Shown in pieces: positions 1-8,090 of a stretch of DNA of 52,100 nucleotides. The stretch spans positions 1-52,100 of the forward strand of contig NZ_PCGR01000006.1 in the NCBI RefSeq assembly GCF_002798305.1. The letters are read 5' to 3'. The notes beneath the pieces are model-generated. The model saw only the letters and a program-made list of their open reading frames with translations. It had not been told where the DNA came from and ran no database searches. The position numbers were made by a program, and so were the translations under genes. The first letter of the stretch is position 1; each line of letters begins with the position of its first letter. The stretch is from Chryseomicrobium excrementi. GTDB lineage: Bacteria; Bacillota; Bacilli; Bacillales_A; Planococcaceae.

Positions 1-77
1 CCAGCAGATACTCAATGAACTGCGGCAGATACTTGGCGATACGACTGAAACTAGAGCCACTGAAGTAGGTACTCCAT
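1..77. other. Unassigned left edge of window
   Basis: These bases precede the 21-bp array. The minus strand is open here in one frame, but the stretch is too short to say whether a gene runs off the left edge. No start, ribosome site or recognisable motif is visible. Confidence 0.2.
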
Positions 78-275
78 TCTAGGTCTCGACGAAAACGTAA
101 GCAACTGCCGACGTAAACTCGATATCTGCCCCCGTAAACGCTCCATCTGCCGCCGATTCGCCTATGATCGATCTAGGTCTCGACGAAAACGCAGCATCTG
201 CCGATGTAAATCCAAACTCTGCCGACGTAAAAGCTCCATCTACCGACGATTCGCACCAAAGCAGCAATCGCTGAT
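78..275 (-). repeat. 21-bp tandem array, locus A, with a ~94-bp higher-order duplication
   Basis: About seven degenerate 21-bp units, most carrying a core like CTGCCGACGTAAA, fill this stretch. A block beginning TCTAGGTCTCGACGAAAACG occurs at 78 and again at 172, each copy followed by three units, so the array was partly duplicated as a ~94-bp block. The minus strand reads through as a seven-residue peptide repeat, but there is no ribosome site and I regard it as non-coding. The array lies next to a degenerate palindrome (300-372), the same arrangement as at three other loci here. Orientation is given relative to that palindrome. Confidence 0.75.
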
Positions 276-299
276 TCCACCTTTTAGATCACCGCTAGT

Positions 300-372
300 C
301 ATTTCTAAACCGAACCAATGAAAAAGCGCCTCAAATGAATGCCCCAAACCCGTCCTTTCTAGAAAAGCCATT
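300..372 (-). repeat. Degenerate copy of the dispersed palindromic element, locus A
   Basis: Read on the minus strand this stretch has the landmarks of the palindrome at 7737 and 21707: CTAGAAA, then TGAGGCGC with a T-rich loop, then TTTAGAAAT. The right arm pairs poorly, so it is probably a decayed copy. The remainder up to 477 is A-rich, and I see only a weak 4-bp hairpin near 422-436 that might end the leftward transcript. Confidence 0.5.
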
Positions 373-477
373 AAGACTCAAAAGCTCTTACTAGAAAAAA
401 CTGCCCCTTACAAACAAAAAGACTGAAAAAGTCGCTAAATCAGCAACTCCTCCAGCTTAATAACGCTCTACAGTAAA

Positions 478-921
478 CTACCACAGCATCGGCTTCAAAA
501 CCATGAAGGCGAGCATAATACCCAACAAAATCAAATAAATCCAAGTGGCCCGTCCCAGTTGGAACACCATGACCTCATAAGAGATAGAGTGTGCTTCAAC
601 TGCCCGGAAAACGCGCTTGAAAGCGCTGGCCAAAAAGAAGATGGATACGACCATCAATAATAAAGTAAGTACAATCCAAGAGTGTCGCCATTCCCACGGC
701 CCCCAGGCCACCAGCACCACACCGGATGCCACAAGGACATGACCCGCATGTTTGATGAAGCGTACAGACTCTCGAAAGATGCGAAGAGCGGTAGTAGTAT
801 CTAACGATGTTGGATTGTGCTTCAATAACTGCACAATGACGAGCATAACAAATAAGGGACCAATCGAACCGATGGCGCTCAACACGTGTATAAAAATCAC
901 CCATTCGTATCCGATTCCCAT
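478..921 (-). CDS. Small integral membrane protein, DUF2269-like
   Basis: This 147-residue protein is almost entirely hydrophobic, with four predicted membrane segments at about 6-28, 57-75, 82-98 and 122-144. The early HVLSAIGSIGP stretch in segment 1 resembles the histidine-containing start of the DUF2269 family of four-helix membrane proteins; that assignment is from memory and moderate. The start has a good ribosome site (AAGGAGGC, 7 bases upstream). It lies 70 bases downstream of the HerA-like ATPase gene on the same strand and may be cotranscribed with it. No catalytic motif is visible and the function is unknown. Confidence 0.7.
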   Translation of the reverse strand: MGIGYEWVIFIHVLSAIGSIGPLFVMLVIVQLLKHNPTSLDTTTALRIFRESVRFIKHAGHVLVASGVVLVAWGPWEWRHSWIVLTLLLMVVSIFFLASAFKRVFRAVEAHSISYEVMVFQLGRATWIYLILLGIMLAFMVLKPMLW

Positions 922-991
922 TTGTCTCGCCTCCTTACTGCTAGCTTATCAGAAGCATTCGCAGTTGGATGTGAACAAACTGGAACAGTTC

Positions 992-2437
992 TCAGCGCTT
1001 CTTAAGTCCTCCTAGAAGTCCACGCACCAGCTCTCGTCCTAGTTGTCTACCGACAGTATTTAACAGACTCGTGGCCGCTTTCTCGAATGCAGAGGCTTTC
1101 TTTCGAGGTGCCGACTTGGCAGCGGGCTTTGATTTCGGAACCTCAGCTTGAGGAGCCAGCACTGTTTTTTCGATACGTTCTTTCAATACTTCATAAGCTG
1201 ACTCTCGGTCAACGATTTTATTGTAATGGGAAGCGAGGGGAGACGCCTGAATCAATTGCTGGCGAAGAGCAGCGTCTACTACACCGATTTTGCTCTCCGG
1301 AGGCAAAATCAGTGCTCTTTCTACTATAGAAGGGCGTCCTTCTGCATCTAACAGAGAAATCAATGCTTCTCCCGTTTTTAGTTCGGTGATGGCGGTTTCG
1401 ACATCCAGATCTGGGTTGATACGAAATGTCTCTGCAGCTGCCTTCACTGCCTTTTGATCTCGTGGTGTATACGCACGCAGGGCATGTTGGATGCGATTGC
1501 CGAGTTGACCGAGTACCGTTTCCGGCAGATCGATTGGGTTTTGTGTGATGAAGTAGATACCGACTCCTTTAGAGCGAATCAGGCGAACGACTTTCTCAAC
1601 TTGCTCAAGCAGTGCTTTCGGAGCATCGTCAAATAGCAGATGTGCTTCGTCAAAGAAGAATACCAGTTTAGGCTTGTCGAGGTCGCCCACTTCCGGAAGT
1701 TCCTCAAAGAGTTCGGACAGTAGCCATAGCAAGAATGTGGTATACGTCTTCGGTTGTCCAATTAGCTCTGTCGCTGTCAGGACATTGATGGTGCCAAACC
1801 CTTGATCATCGTGTGTCATTAAATCATTTAAATTGAGGCTCGGTTCGCCAAAAAAGCGATCTGCCCCTTGTGCTTCGAGAGCGGTGATGCTGCGCTGGAT
1901 GGCGCCGATGGATTGCTTGGTCATGTGACCATGCGAGGCCGTATACGTCTTCAAATCGGAGCTTACATGATGCAGCATTTCTTTTAAGTCCTTCAGATCA
2001 ATCAAGAGTAGGCCTTGTTCATCAGCAATCTGAAAGACGATGTGAAGAATGCTCGATTGCGTTTCGTTCAAATCCAGAAGGCGAGAGAGCAGGAGGGGGC
2101 CCATCTCAGATAACGAAGCGCGAATCGGGAGACCATGCTGTCCGTAAATGTCCCAGAAGGTCGTCGGAAACGAGCGAAACTTAAAATTGGTGAGTTGCAT
2201 GCTATCTATTCGTTCTTGGATTTTGTCATTCATCACACCAGGTTCTGCTGCACTTCCTAGATCACCTTTGATGTCAGATAAAAATACGGGGACACCGGCT
2301 TTACTGAAGGCTTCTGCTACAACTTTCAAAGTGACGGTTTTTCCCGTTCCTGTCGCCCCTGCTATCAATCCATGGCGATTGGCCATCTCTGTATGTAGAA
2401 CAATAGGGTGGTCGTTTTTCGCAATCATCAGTTCCAT
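992..2437 (-). CDS. HerA/FtsK-like ATPase of the DUF853 (YjgR) family
   Basis: The 481-residue protein opens with the YjgR-type sequence MANRHGLIAGATGTGKT. The Walker A loop GATGTGKT lies at residues 27-34 and the Walker B segment KLVFFFDEAH at about 257-266. The C-terminus is basic (residues ~435-481, rich in Lys, Arg and Ala), which suits nucleic-acid contact. The family belongs to the HerA/FtsK ATPase superfamily; its members are soluble and their physiological role is poorly defined. The start at 2437 has AAAGGAGC upstream at good spacing. The gene follows the terminator of the hydroxybutyrate pair, so it should have its own promoter. Confidence 0.85.
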   Translation of the reverse strand: MELMIAKNDHPIVLHTEMANRHGLIAGATGTGKTVTLKVVAEAFSKAGVPVFLSDIKGDLGSAAEPGVMNDKIQERIDSMQLTNFKFRSFPTTFWDIYGQHGLPIRASLSEMGPLLLSRLLDLNETQSSILHIVFQIADEQGLLLIDLKDLKEMLHHVSSDLKTYTASHGHMTKQSIGAIQRSITALEAQGADRFFGEPSLNLNDLMTHDDQGFGTINVLTATELIGQPKTYTTFLLWLLSELFEELPEVGDLDKPKLVFFFDEAHLLFDDAPKALLEQVEKVVRLIRSKGVGIYFITQNPIDLPETVLGQLGNRIQHALRAYTPRDQKAVKAAAETFRINPDLDVETAITELKTGEALISLLDAEGRPSIVERALILPPESKIGVVDAALRQQLIQASPLASHYNKIVDRESAYEVLKERIEKTVLAPQAEVPKSKPAAKSAPRKKASAFEKAATSLLNTVGRQLGRELVRGLLGGLKKR

Positions 2438-2501
2438 TCAAATCAGCTCCTTTTTCGCTTTGTTGGTACCATTCGTGAAAGAAGGGGAGATTTCCTGCAT
2501 G

Positions 2502-2530
2502 AAAAAAGACAGCCCCTAGAAGAGACTGCC
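2502..2530 (-). terminator. Rho-independent terminator of the hydroxybutyrate operon
   Basis: On the minus strand GGCAGTC pairs with GGCTGTC (7 bp, two G-U pairs) around a 9-base loop and is followed by six T. It lies just after the dehydrogenase stop codon. Confidence 0.75.
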
Positions 2531-2540
2531 TGTGACATGC

Positions 2541-3317
2541 TTATTGAGCTGTGTAACCGCCGTCGATGATCATCGTCTGACCAGTCATACCTTTCGCTTG
2601 CTCAGAAGCTAAGAACAAGGCTGCGTGTGCAACTTCGCTCACGTCTAAAAGACGTTTTTGAGGAATCAGTGGGTATAACACTTCATCTAATACATCTTCG
2701 ATTGCCACGTTGCGTGTTGCTGCTAAATCCGCCATTTGACCACGTACAAGTGGTGTATCAACGTATCCAGGTGCGATTGCATTAACTGTAATTCCGTGTT
2801 CAGCGCCTTCAAGCGCTGCTACTTTTGTAAGACCGATAACGCCGTGCTTCGCGCTGTTGTAAGCCGCTTTCCCTGCGAAACCGATGACTCCGTTGATGGA
2901 CGCGATGTTGATCACACGACCGAAGCCTTGCTCTTTCATGATTGGAAAGACATGTTTCATCAAGATGAAAGGTGCTGTCAGCATGATTTTTTGCATCAAT
3001 TCAAACTTTGCTGTTGGGAAGTCTTCGATTGGTGATACGTGCTGAAGTCCTGCATTGTTGATCAGAACGTCCACTGAACCGAATGTAGATTTTGTTGTTT
3101 CTACCAAGTTGATTAAATCGTCTTCGCTTGTTACATCTGCTTTTACACCGATTGATGTAAAGCCTAAAGCGTTCAATTCTTCCGCAGAAGCTTTTACGCC
3201 TTCTTCGTTGATGTCCGAAAGAACGACTTTCGCGCCAGCTTCCGCGAAATACTTTCCGATTTCAAATCCAATTCCACGTGCAGATCCTGTAATGATGACT
3301 ACTTTGTTTTCTACCAT
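2541..3317 (-). CDS. bdhA: D-3-hydroxybutyrate dehydrogenase (short-chain dehydrogenase)
   Basis: This 258-residue enzyme should oxidise D-3-hydroxybutyrate to acetoacetate with NAD+. It shows the classical SDR pattern: dinucleotide loop GSARGIG (11-17), NNAG (87-90), catalytic Ser140, Tyr153 and Lys157. The sequence NNAGLQHVSPIE is typical of 3-hydroxybutyrate dehydrogenases. The start at 3317 is preferred over an upstream ATG because GAGGAGGA lies 8 bases before it and the length then matches the family. It begins 22 bases after the permease gene. The pairing parallels yxjF/yxjC of Bacillus subtilis and supports use of external 3-hydroxybutyrate. Confidence 0.9.
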   Translation of the reverse strand: MVENKVVIITGSARGIGFEIGKYFAEAGAKVVLSDINEEGVKASAEELNALGFTSIGVKADVTSEDDLINLVETTKSTFGSVDVLINNAGLQHVSPIEDFPTAKFELMQKIMLTAPFILMKHVFPIMKEQGFGRVINIASINGVIGFAGKAAYNSAKHGVIGLTKVAALEGAEHGITVNAIAPGYVDTPLVRGQMADLAATRNVAIEDVLDEVLYPLIPQKRLLDVSEVAHAALFLASEQAKGMTGQTMIIDGGYTAQ

Positions 3318-3339
3318 GTGAGTTCCTCCTCGAATGTAA

Positions 3340-4620
3340 TTAAATGATTCCAATGGCACCCATGATGACACCGACGATAAGTGCGATAGTCGGAATCAGG
3401 AAGGCAACCATAAACACATCTTTATAAGTTTCACGGTGCGTAAGACCCGTGACTGCCAGAAGTGTTAGTAACGCACCGTTGTTCGGGAAAATTGAAGCTC
3501 CTGAAGCTACGGATGCGATTCGGTGAAACACTTCTGCACTGATACCTGTTGATTGAGACAAGCTAGCGAAGGTATCGCCCAGTGTGCTGAGGGCAATACC
3601 CATTCCGCCTGAAGCAGAACCTGTGATGATGGCCATGACTTGTACAGAGACAGCTTCCGCAACCAGTGGATTGTCGGAAATCCCGAGCAACCAGTTGGTA
3701 ATGCTATCAAATGCAGGTACGACTGCGATGACGGCTCCGAATCCAACTGCAGCACTCGTATTTAAGATGGCCATGACAGATCCTTTTGCGCCTTCATTGA
3801 TCGATTCAATGAAAGTTTTGTAAAGACGGATATTCAGTACTAAAATCGCAAGGATTCCAAGTAACAGCGCATAAAGTGGCTCTAGTTTAAATCCGTTCAA
3901 TAGGATGACGACAACTGCTAATGGCAGCAGCGAGATGATCCAGTTTGGAACGACTTGTTGTTCATCTGTTTCTAGTTTTTTCGATGGCTCTGTAAAGCCT
4001 TCTCCGGCTTTCGTCAACTGCTTTTGACGGAAGTGGAGCCATGCATAGCCTCCGATTGCCATAATCAAAGACGTCACGATTCCAATAATCGGACCCGCCA
4101 TTGGCGTAGTGCCGAAGTAATCCATTGGAATCAAGTTTTGAATCTGTGGTGTTCCCGGCATCGATGTCATTGTAAAAGTGAAGGCACCGAGTGCGAATGT
4201 CGGAACGAGCAGCTTACGCGATACGTTCGCTTCACGGAACAATTCAAGTGCAATCGGGTAAATAGCGAATACGACTACGAATAAGCTCACGCCACCGTAA
4301 GTCAGTACAGCCGCTGCGATCAAGACGCCAAGGATAGCGCGCTTTTTCCCGATCAGTTGTGTTACTTTCAAGGCTACAGCTTTCGCAGCCCCTGTCGTCT
4401 CCATCAATTTACCGAAGACGGCTCCTAATAAGAAAATGGGGAACCATTTGACTACAAAGCCAACGAGACCTTCCATGTAGGTACCAGTATACGTATCAAA
4501 TACGTCTAATCCACTCATGAGGGCAACTACACCAGCGGCGAGTGGGGCAACCCATAAGATCGACCAACCGAAGTAGGCGAGGACCATCAGTAATAAAAGT
4601 CCTGTTAAAATGCTCAGCAT
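3340..4620 (-). CDS. GntP-family permease, probable 3-hydroxybutyrate transporter
   Basis: The 426-residue protein is hydrophobic throughout, with around twelve membrane segments and a hydrophilic loop near residues 205-225. The stretch SMPGTPQIQNLIP and the overall profile fit the GntP gluconate-permease family. Substrate is inferred from the neighbour: the gene directly precedes a 3-hydroxybutyrate dehydrogenase, as YxjC does in Bacillus subtilis. It starts at 4620 with GAGGAG upstream and is divergent from a MarR regulator, with three palindromes in the 184-base gap. A gluconate or other hydroxy-acid substrate cannot be excluded. Confidence 0.85.
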   Translation of the reverse strand: MLSILTGLLLLMVLAYFGWSILWVAPLAAGVVALMSGLDVFDTYTGTYMEGLVGFVVKWFPIFLLGAVFGKLMETTGAAKAVALKVTQLIGKKRAILGVLIAAAVLTYGGVSLFVVVFAIYPIALELFREANVSRKLLVPTFALGAFTFTMTSMPGTPQIQNLIPMDYFGTTPMAGPIIGIVTSLIMAIGGYAWLHFRQKQLTKAGEGFTEPSKKLETDEQQVVPNWIISLLPLAVVVILLNGFKLEPLYALLLGILAILVLNIRLYKTFIESINEGAKGSVMAILNTSAAVGFGAVIAVVPAFDSITNWLLGISDNPLVAEAVSVQVMAIITGSASGGMGIALSTLGDTFASLSQSTGISAEVFHRIASVASGASIFPNNGALLTLLAVTGLTHRETYKDVFMVAFLIPTIALIVGVIMGAIGII

Positions 4621-4655
4621 GTGGAATCACTCCTCTCATCTGTTCTAAATTCGGC

Positions 4656-4772
4656 TGTCCTCTAAAGAGGACAAAATGTTATCCTATCATTAGGATATTT
4701 TAATGTCAATGAATCAATAAAATGTTGTTATACCTTGATTATTGCGAATTTTTTATTTATCCTATAGATAAA
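4656..4772. promoter_or_regulatory. Three palindromes in the permease/marR divergent promoter region
   Basis: TGTCCTCT-AA-AGAGGACA at 4656-4673 is a perfect 18-bp palindrome. TATCCTA-TCAT-TAGGATA at 4680-4697 is a second perfect one. TTTATC-CCTAT-like spacer-GATAAA at 4756-4772 is a third, weaker one that shares the ATCCTAT core with the second. The spacing and symmetry suit a dimeric MarR-type repressor; that the adjacent regulator binds them is inference. Confidence 0.55.
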
Positions 4773-4804
4773 GTAGTTGAAAGCGATTACAGGAGGTCTC
4801 CAGT

Positions 4805-5227
4805 ATGACAACAGATAATCTCTATGCATTATGGTTCCAAACGAGCAAACGCTATCTGCAAAGTGTGACACGTCGAATGGAAGGGTATGGGCTGACGCTT
4901 GATAGCTTCCGCGTCTTAGAATTGTTGCATGGCAATCCAGACAAATCCTATACAGTGCAGCAACTGAGTGCTACGCTGGATATTCCAAGCGGGAGCATCA
5001 CAAACGTGACAAATCGGTTGCTCCGTAAAGAACTGGTTACTAAACGAGTCAGTTCAACAGATAAACGCTGTTCCTATGTTGAAATCACGAAACTAGGGGA
5101 GAAAGTAATCTCTAGCCTACTTCAAGAACACTTTACTTATTTAGAGGAGAATTTCTCTTTACTCACACAGGAGGAACGCGATGTCCTGCTCGTAGCCTTG
5201 AAAAAAATGAGTCCCACCTCCTCTTGA
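4805..5227 (+). CDS. MarR-family winged-helix transcriptional regulator
   Basis: The 140-residue protein has the MarR layout: an N-terminal dimerisation helix, a winged helix around residues 45-95 with recognition segment SGSITNVTNRLLRK, a wing with the STDKR motif and following ITKLGEKV, then C-terminal dimerisation helices. MarR proteins are usually dimeric repressors released by small aromatic or acidic ligands. AGGAGGTCT precedes the start. Its divergent position suggests it controls the hydroxybutyrate permease/dehydrogenase pair and itself. The ligand is unknown. Confidence 0.85.
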   Translation: MTTDNLYALWFQTSKRYLQSVTRRMEGYGLTLDSFRVLELLHGNPDKSYTVQQLSATLDIPSGSITNVTNRLLRKELVTKRVSSTDKRCSYVEITKLGEKVISSLLQEHFTYLEENFSLLTQEERDVLLVALKKMSPTSS

Positions 5228-5266
5228 TGGTATACTGAGAGCACACAGAAAAAAGGAGCGTTTTCT

Positions 5267-6688
5267 ATGCGCCGACCCCTTGTAGAAAAACTACAGCAAT
5301 TTGCAGAAAAACAGCCGATGTCCCTACATGTACCGGGGCATAAGAACGGCTATTTCAGTACGCTACCAAAACCGCTGCGAGATGGACTTGCGTATGACGT
5401 CACAGAGCTGACGGAACTCGATGACTTACACGCACCAGAAGGCGTGATTGCCGAAGCGCAAGACCTGTTGGGCAGGTTTTACGGAGCGCGAAGCAGCTAC
5501 TTTCTAGTGAACGGATCGACCGTTGGCAACTTGGCCATGCTACTTGCGGCTACAGAGCCAGGAGATCACGTACTCGTCCAGCGAAATGCCCATAAATCCG
5601 TATTCCATGCACTGGAACTTGCACGCGTGGAACCGATTTTCATCACACCAGAATGGGATCATCGGACAGAGACAGCGGCTCACATTACATTGGCCGGAAT
5701 CCAACAGGCCTTCTCGCAATTTCCTATGATTCGTGCTGTGGCACTTACGACACCGACCTATTTTGGTGTGGTGTCTGATTTGATGGAACTTGTTGCCTGG
5801 TGTCACGAAAGACATGTACCGGTCCTTGTAGATGAAGCGCACGGGGCTCACTTCCAAGCATCTGACTATTTCCCCGTCTCGGCTCTAGAATGTGGAGCGG
5901 ACGTCGTTGTGCAGTCGGCCCACAAGAGTCTGCCTGCCATGACGATGGGCTCGTTTTTACATTTCAACTCGGAGCTCGTCTCAAAGGATCGTGTTGAACA
6001 TGCCCTGCGGATGCTGCAATCGAGCAGTCCGTCCTATCCGATCATGGCGTCTCTAGATGATGCGCGTGCTTACATCGCAAGTTTTACACCGCGAGACTAC
6101 CATCACCTGATGGATAAGAGAGCCTTGTTTCTCGATAGTCTCCAAGGACTTGCCGGTCTCGACATCGTGGAAGTGGACGATCCACTCAAACTGATGATTC
6201 GCTTTGGTCAGCATGCCGGACACCAAGTAAAGGAGGCTCTCGAGCAACAAGGTGTGTTTGTAGAACTGGCACATGGTCAGCATGTCCTATTTATGCTGCC
6301 TTTACTCAAATACGGAGAAGATTACCGTTTTGCAGAGCTTCGCAGTCGTGTCAAACGTGCTTGTGAAGCTTTAAAAAACGTTCGACCACAGGCACTCCCT
6401 GTCGTCACAGCAGTCATACCAAATCAACTTACAAAACTGGAAGTCCCGCTAGCTACCGTGCAACGCGAAAGAGGCGAATGGATTCCGTACACGAAAGCTA
6501 TTGGTCGCATCGCAAAAGGTGCCATTATCCCGTATCCACCGGGAATCCCGCTACTATTACCGGGCGAAAAATTCACTGTCAAAACACTTGTTCAACTCGA
6601 AGAATGTCTGATGGGGAAAGCCTCGTTCCAAGGAGAGCACCGTCTATCAGACCGTCACGTCTATGTACTGGAGGAAGCAAACGAATGA
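5267..6688 (+). CDS. yaaO: Orn/Lys/Arg decarboxylase-family protein, YaaO-like
   Basis: This 473-residue PLP enzyme belongs to fold-type I basic amino-acid decarboxylases. The N-terminal HVPGHKNG motif (21-28), DEAHGAH (189-195) and the PLP lysine in [11 protein letters not shown] (Lys220) are intact. Homologues decarboxylate arginine or lysine, feeding polyamine synthesis; the exact substrate cannot be read from sequence. It opens the operon with tmk, overlapping tmk's start by four bases. An extended -10 element (TGGTATACT, 5228-5236) lies just upstream. The yaaO-tmk order matches the Bacillus subtilis locus. Confidence 0.88.
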   Translation: MRRPLVEKLQQFAEKQPMSLHVPGHKNGYFSTLPKPLRDGLAYDVTELTELDDLHAPEGVIAEAQDLLGRFYGARSSYFLVNGSTVGNLAMLLAATEPGDHVLVQRNAHKSVFHALELARVEPIFITPEWDHRTETAAHITLAGIQQAFSQFPMIRAVALTTPTYFGVVSDLMELVAWCHERHVPVLVDEAHGAHFQASDYFPVSALECGADVVVQSAHKSLPAMTMGSFLHFNSELVSKDRVEHALRMLQSSSPSYPIMASLDDARAYIASFTPRDYHHLMDKRALFLDSLQGLAGLDIVEVDDPLKLMIRFGQHAGHQVKEALEQQGVFVELAHGQHVLFMLPLLKYGEDYRFAELRSRVKRACEALKNVRPQALPVVTAVIPNQLTKLEVPLATVQRERGEWIPYTKAIGRIAKGAIIPYPPGIPLLLPGEKFTVKTLVQLEECLMGKASFQGEHRLSDRHVYVLEEANE

Positions 6689-7320
6689 AAGGTTATTTTT
6701 TAACAATTGAAGGACCGGATGGAGCGGGCAAAACGACTATCACTCAGCGTGTAGCAGAGCGCTTGCGCCAAGAAGGGGTGGACGTCATGCTGACAAGGGA
6801 ACCGGGGGGCATTCCAATAGCCGAACAGATCCGCGAAGTGCTGCACGATACAAAGAACACAGCTATGGACAGTCGCACAGAAGCCCTTCTCTATGCAGCG
6901 GCTCGTAGGCAGCATCTTGTTGAAAAGGTACACCCGGCACTAGAAGAGGGTAAAGTCGTCATATGTGACCGCTTCGTAGACAGCTCCCTTGCCTACCAAG
7001 GATATGCCCGAGGGCTGGGTGTCGAGGAAGTATGGTCCATCAACCAATTTGCGATTGAAGGCTTCCTTCCTACTCGCACGTATTTCTTTGACATTACTCC
7101 GGAAGAGGGACTACGCCGTATTGAGGCATCGGCCGTTCGAGAAGTAAACCGCTTGGACGAAGAAGGCCTCGCGTTCCACCAAAAAGTGTACGAAGGCTAC
7201 CAACAGCTGTGCGAGAAATTTTCTGATCGCATTGTTCGAATCGATGCAGGAAAAACTATGGAAGAGGTCGAAGAAGAGATGTATGCACACATCCGCAAGG
7301 ACCTCAATATGGTATACTAA
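6685..7320 (+). CDS. tmk: Thymidylate kinase
   Basis: The 211-residue kinase phosphorylates dTMP to dTDP for DNA synthesis. The P-loop GPDGAGKTT spans residues 10-18, and [13 protein letters not shown] is the DR(Y/F) nucleotide-binding motif of TMP kinases. Start 6685 is chosen because ATGA overlaps the yaaO stop and GGAGGA lies upstream; the frame is open further 5' only as a read-through inside yaaO. The length equals that of the Bacillus enzyme. It is followed 21 bases later by darA. Confidence 0.95.
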   Translation: MKGYFLTIEGPDGAGKTTITQRVAERLRQEGVDVMLTREPGGIPIAEQIREVLHDTKNTAMDSRTEALLYAAARRQHLVEKVHPALEEGKVVICDRFVDSSLAYQGYARGLGVEEVWSINQFAIEGFLPTRTYFFDITPEEGLRRIEASAVREVNRLDEEGLAFHQKVYEGYQQLCEKFSDRIVRIDAGKTMEEVEEEMYAHIRKDLNMVY

Positions 7321-7671
<351 letters not shown>

Positions 7672-7684
7672 TAAACACGATGGG

Positions 7685-7718
7685 CCGTGTGTCGCATAAT
7701 GCGCACGCGGTTTTTTTT
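7685..7718 (+). terminator. Terminator after darA
   Basis: CCGTGTG pairs with CACGCGG (one G-U) around an inner GCAT/ATGC hairpin and is followed by eight T. Confidence 0.8.
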
Positions 7719-7736
7719 GGAACTACTAGATGTGGA

Positions 7737-7871
7737 GAACGCCGCTCTAGAAATTTCAGCAAAACCAGGCGCACCAAGTGAGGCGCTCTTTGCCTCGGTT
7801 GGGGTGAACGATTTTGATGGGGATTTCTGACGTTCGCAACTCGATTTCAGAGAAAAGTGGAACAGGCTCGC
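7737..7871 (+). repeat. Dispersed palindromic element, locus B
   Basis: A 99-base imperfect hairpin (7737-7835) begins GAACGCC and ends GACGTTC. Inside, AGAAAT pairs with ATTTCT, CAAAA with TTTTG and GAGGC with GCCTC around the loop GCTCTTT. It is followed by GTGGAACAGGCTCGC (7857-7871). The same parts recur at 21707 (same orientation) and 35324-35468 (opposite orientation). Confidence 0.85.
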
Positions 7872-7876
7872 TGAGC

Positions 7877-8060
7877 TGAGCGGTCGTTCTTCTACATCGA
7901 ACGGTGTTTGTTCTGCAAGAAGCGAAACTTGTTCTGCATCAAACGAGATTTCTTCTGCATAAGCGGAATTTATTGTGCATCAAACGTTGTTTGTTCTGCA
8001 AGAAGCGTAATTTCTTCTGCATCAAACCCGATTTCTTCTGCATCGAACGAAATATCATCA
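7877..8060 (+). repeat. 21-bp tandem array, locus B
   Basis: The bases TGAGCGGTCGTTCTTCTACA (7877-7896) lead into about seven 21-bp units with core TTCTGCATCAAACG, one of them 20 bp. The lead-in GAGCGGTCGTTCTT is also present, inverted, beside the array at locus D. The array ends about 30 bases before holB. It has no stop codons in two frames, which makes holB look longer than it is; no ribosome site supports translation of the array. Confidence 0.85.
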
Positions 8061-8090
8061 ACACAAACCAAAAAGAAGGGGGATTCTGTC

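Noticed and set aside
79-267. Minus-strand frame of 62 codons with a seven-residue repeat (GAFTSAD-like)
   Set aside because: It is the translation of the 21-bp array; 21 is a multiple of three so the repeat reads as peptide. No ribosome site or homologous protein is recognised.
7897-8060. CRISPR array
   Set aside because: Units are 21 bp, degenerate and directly abutting, with no repeat/spacer alternation and no cas genes. The same applies to the arrays at 78, 21985 and 35191.
7908-8090. 61-codon N-terminal extension of HolB
   Set aside because: The extension is only the in-frame 21-bp repeats. A strong ribosome site and the family-typical start lie at 8091.
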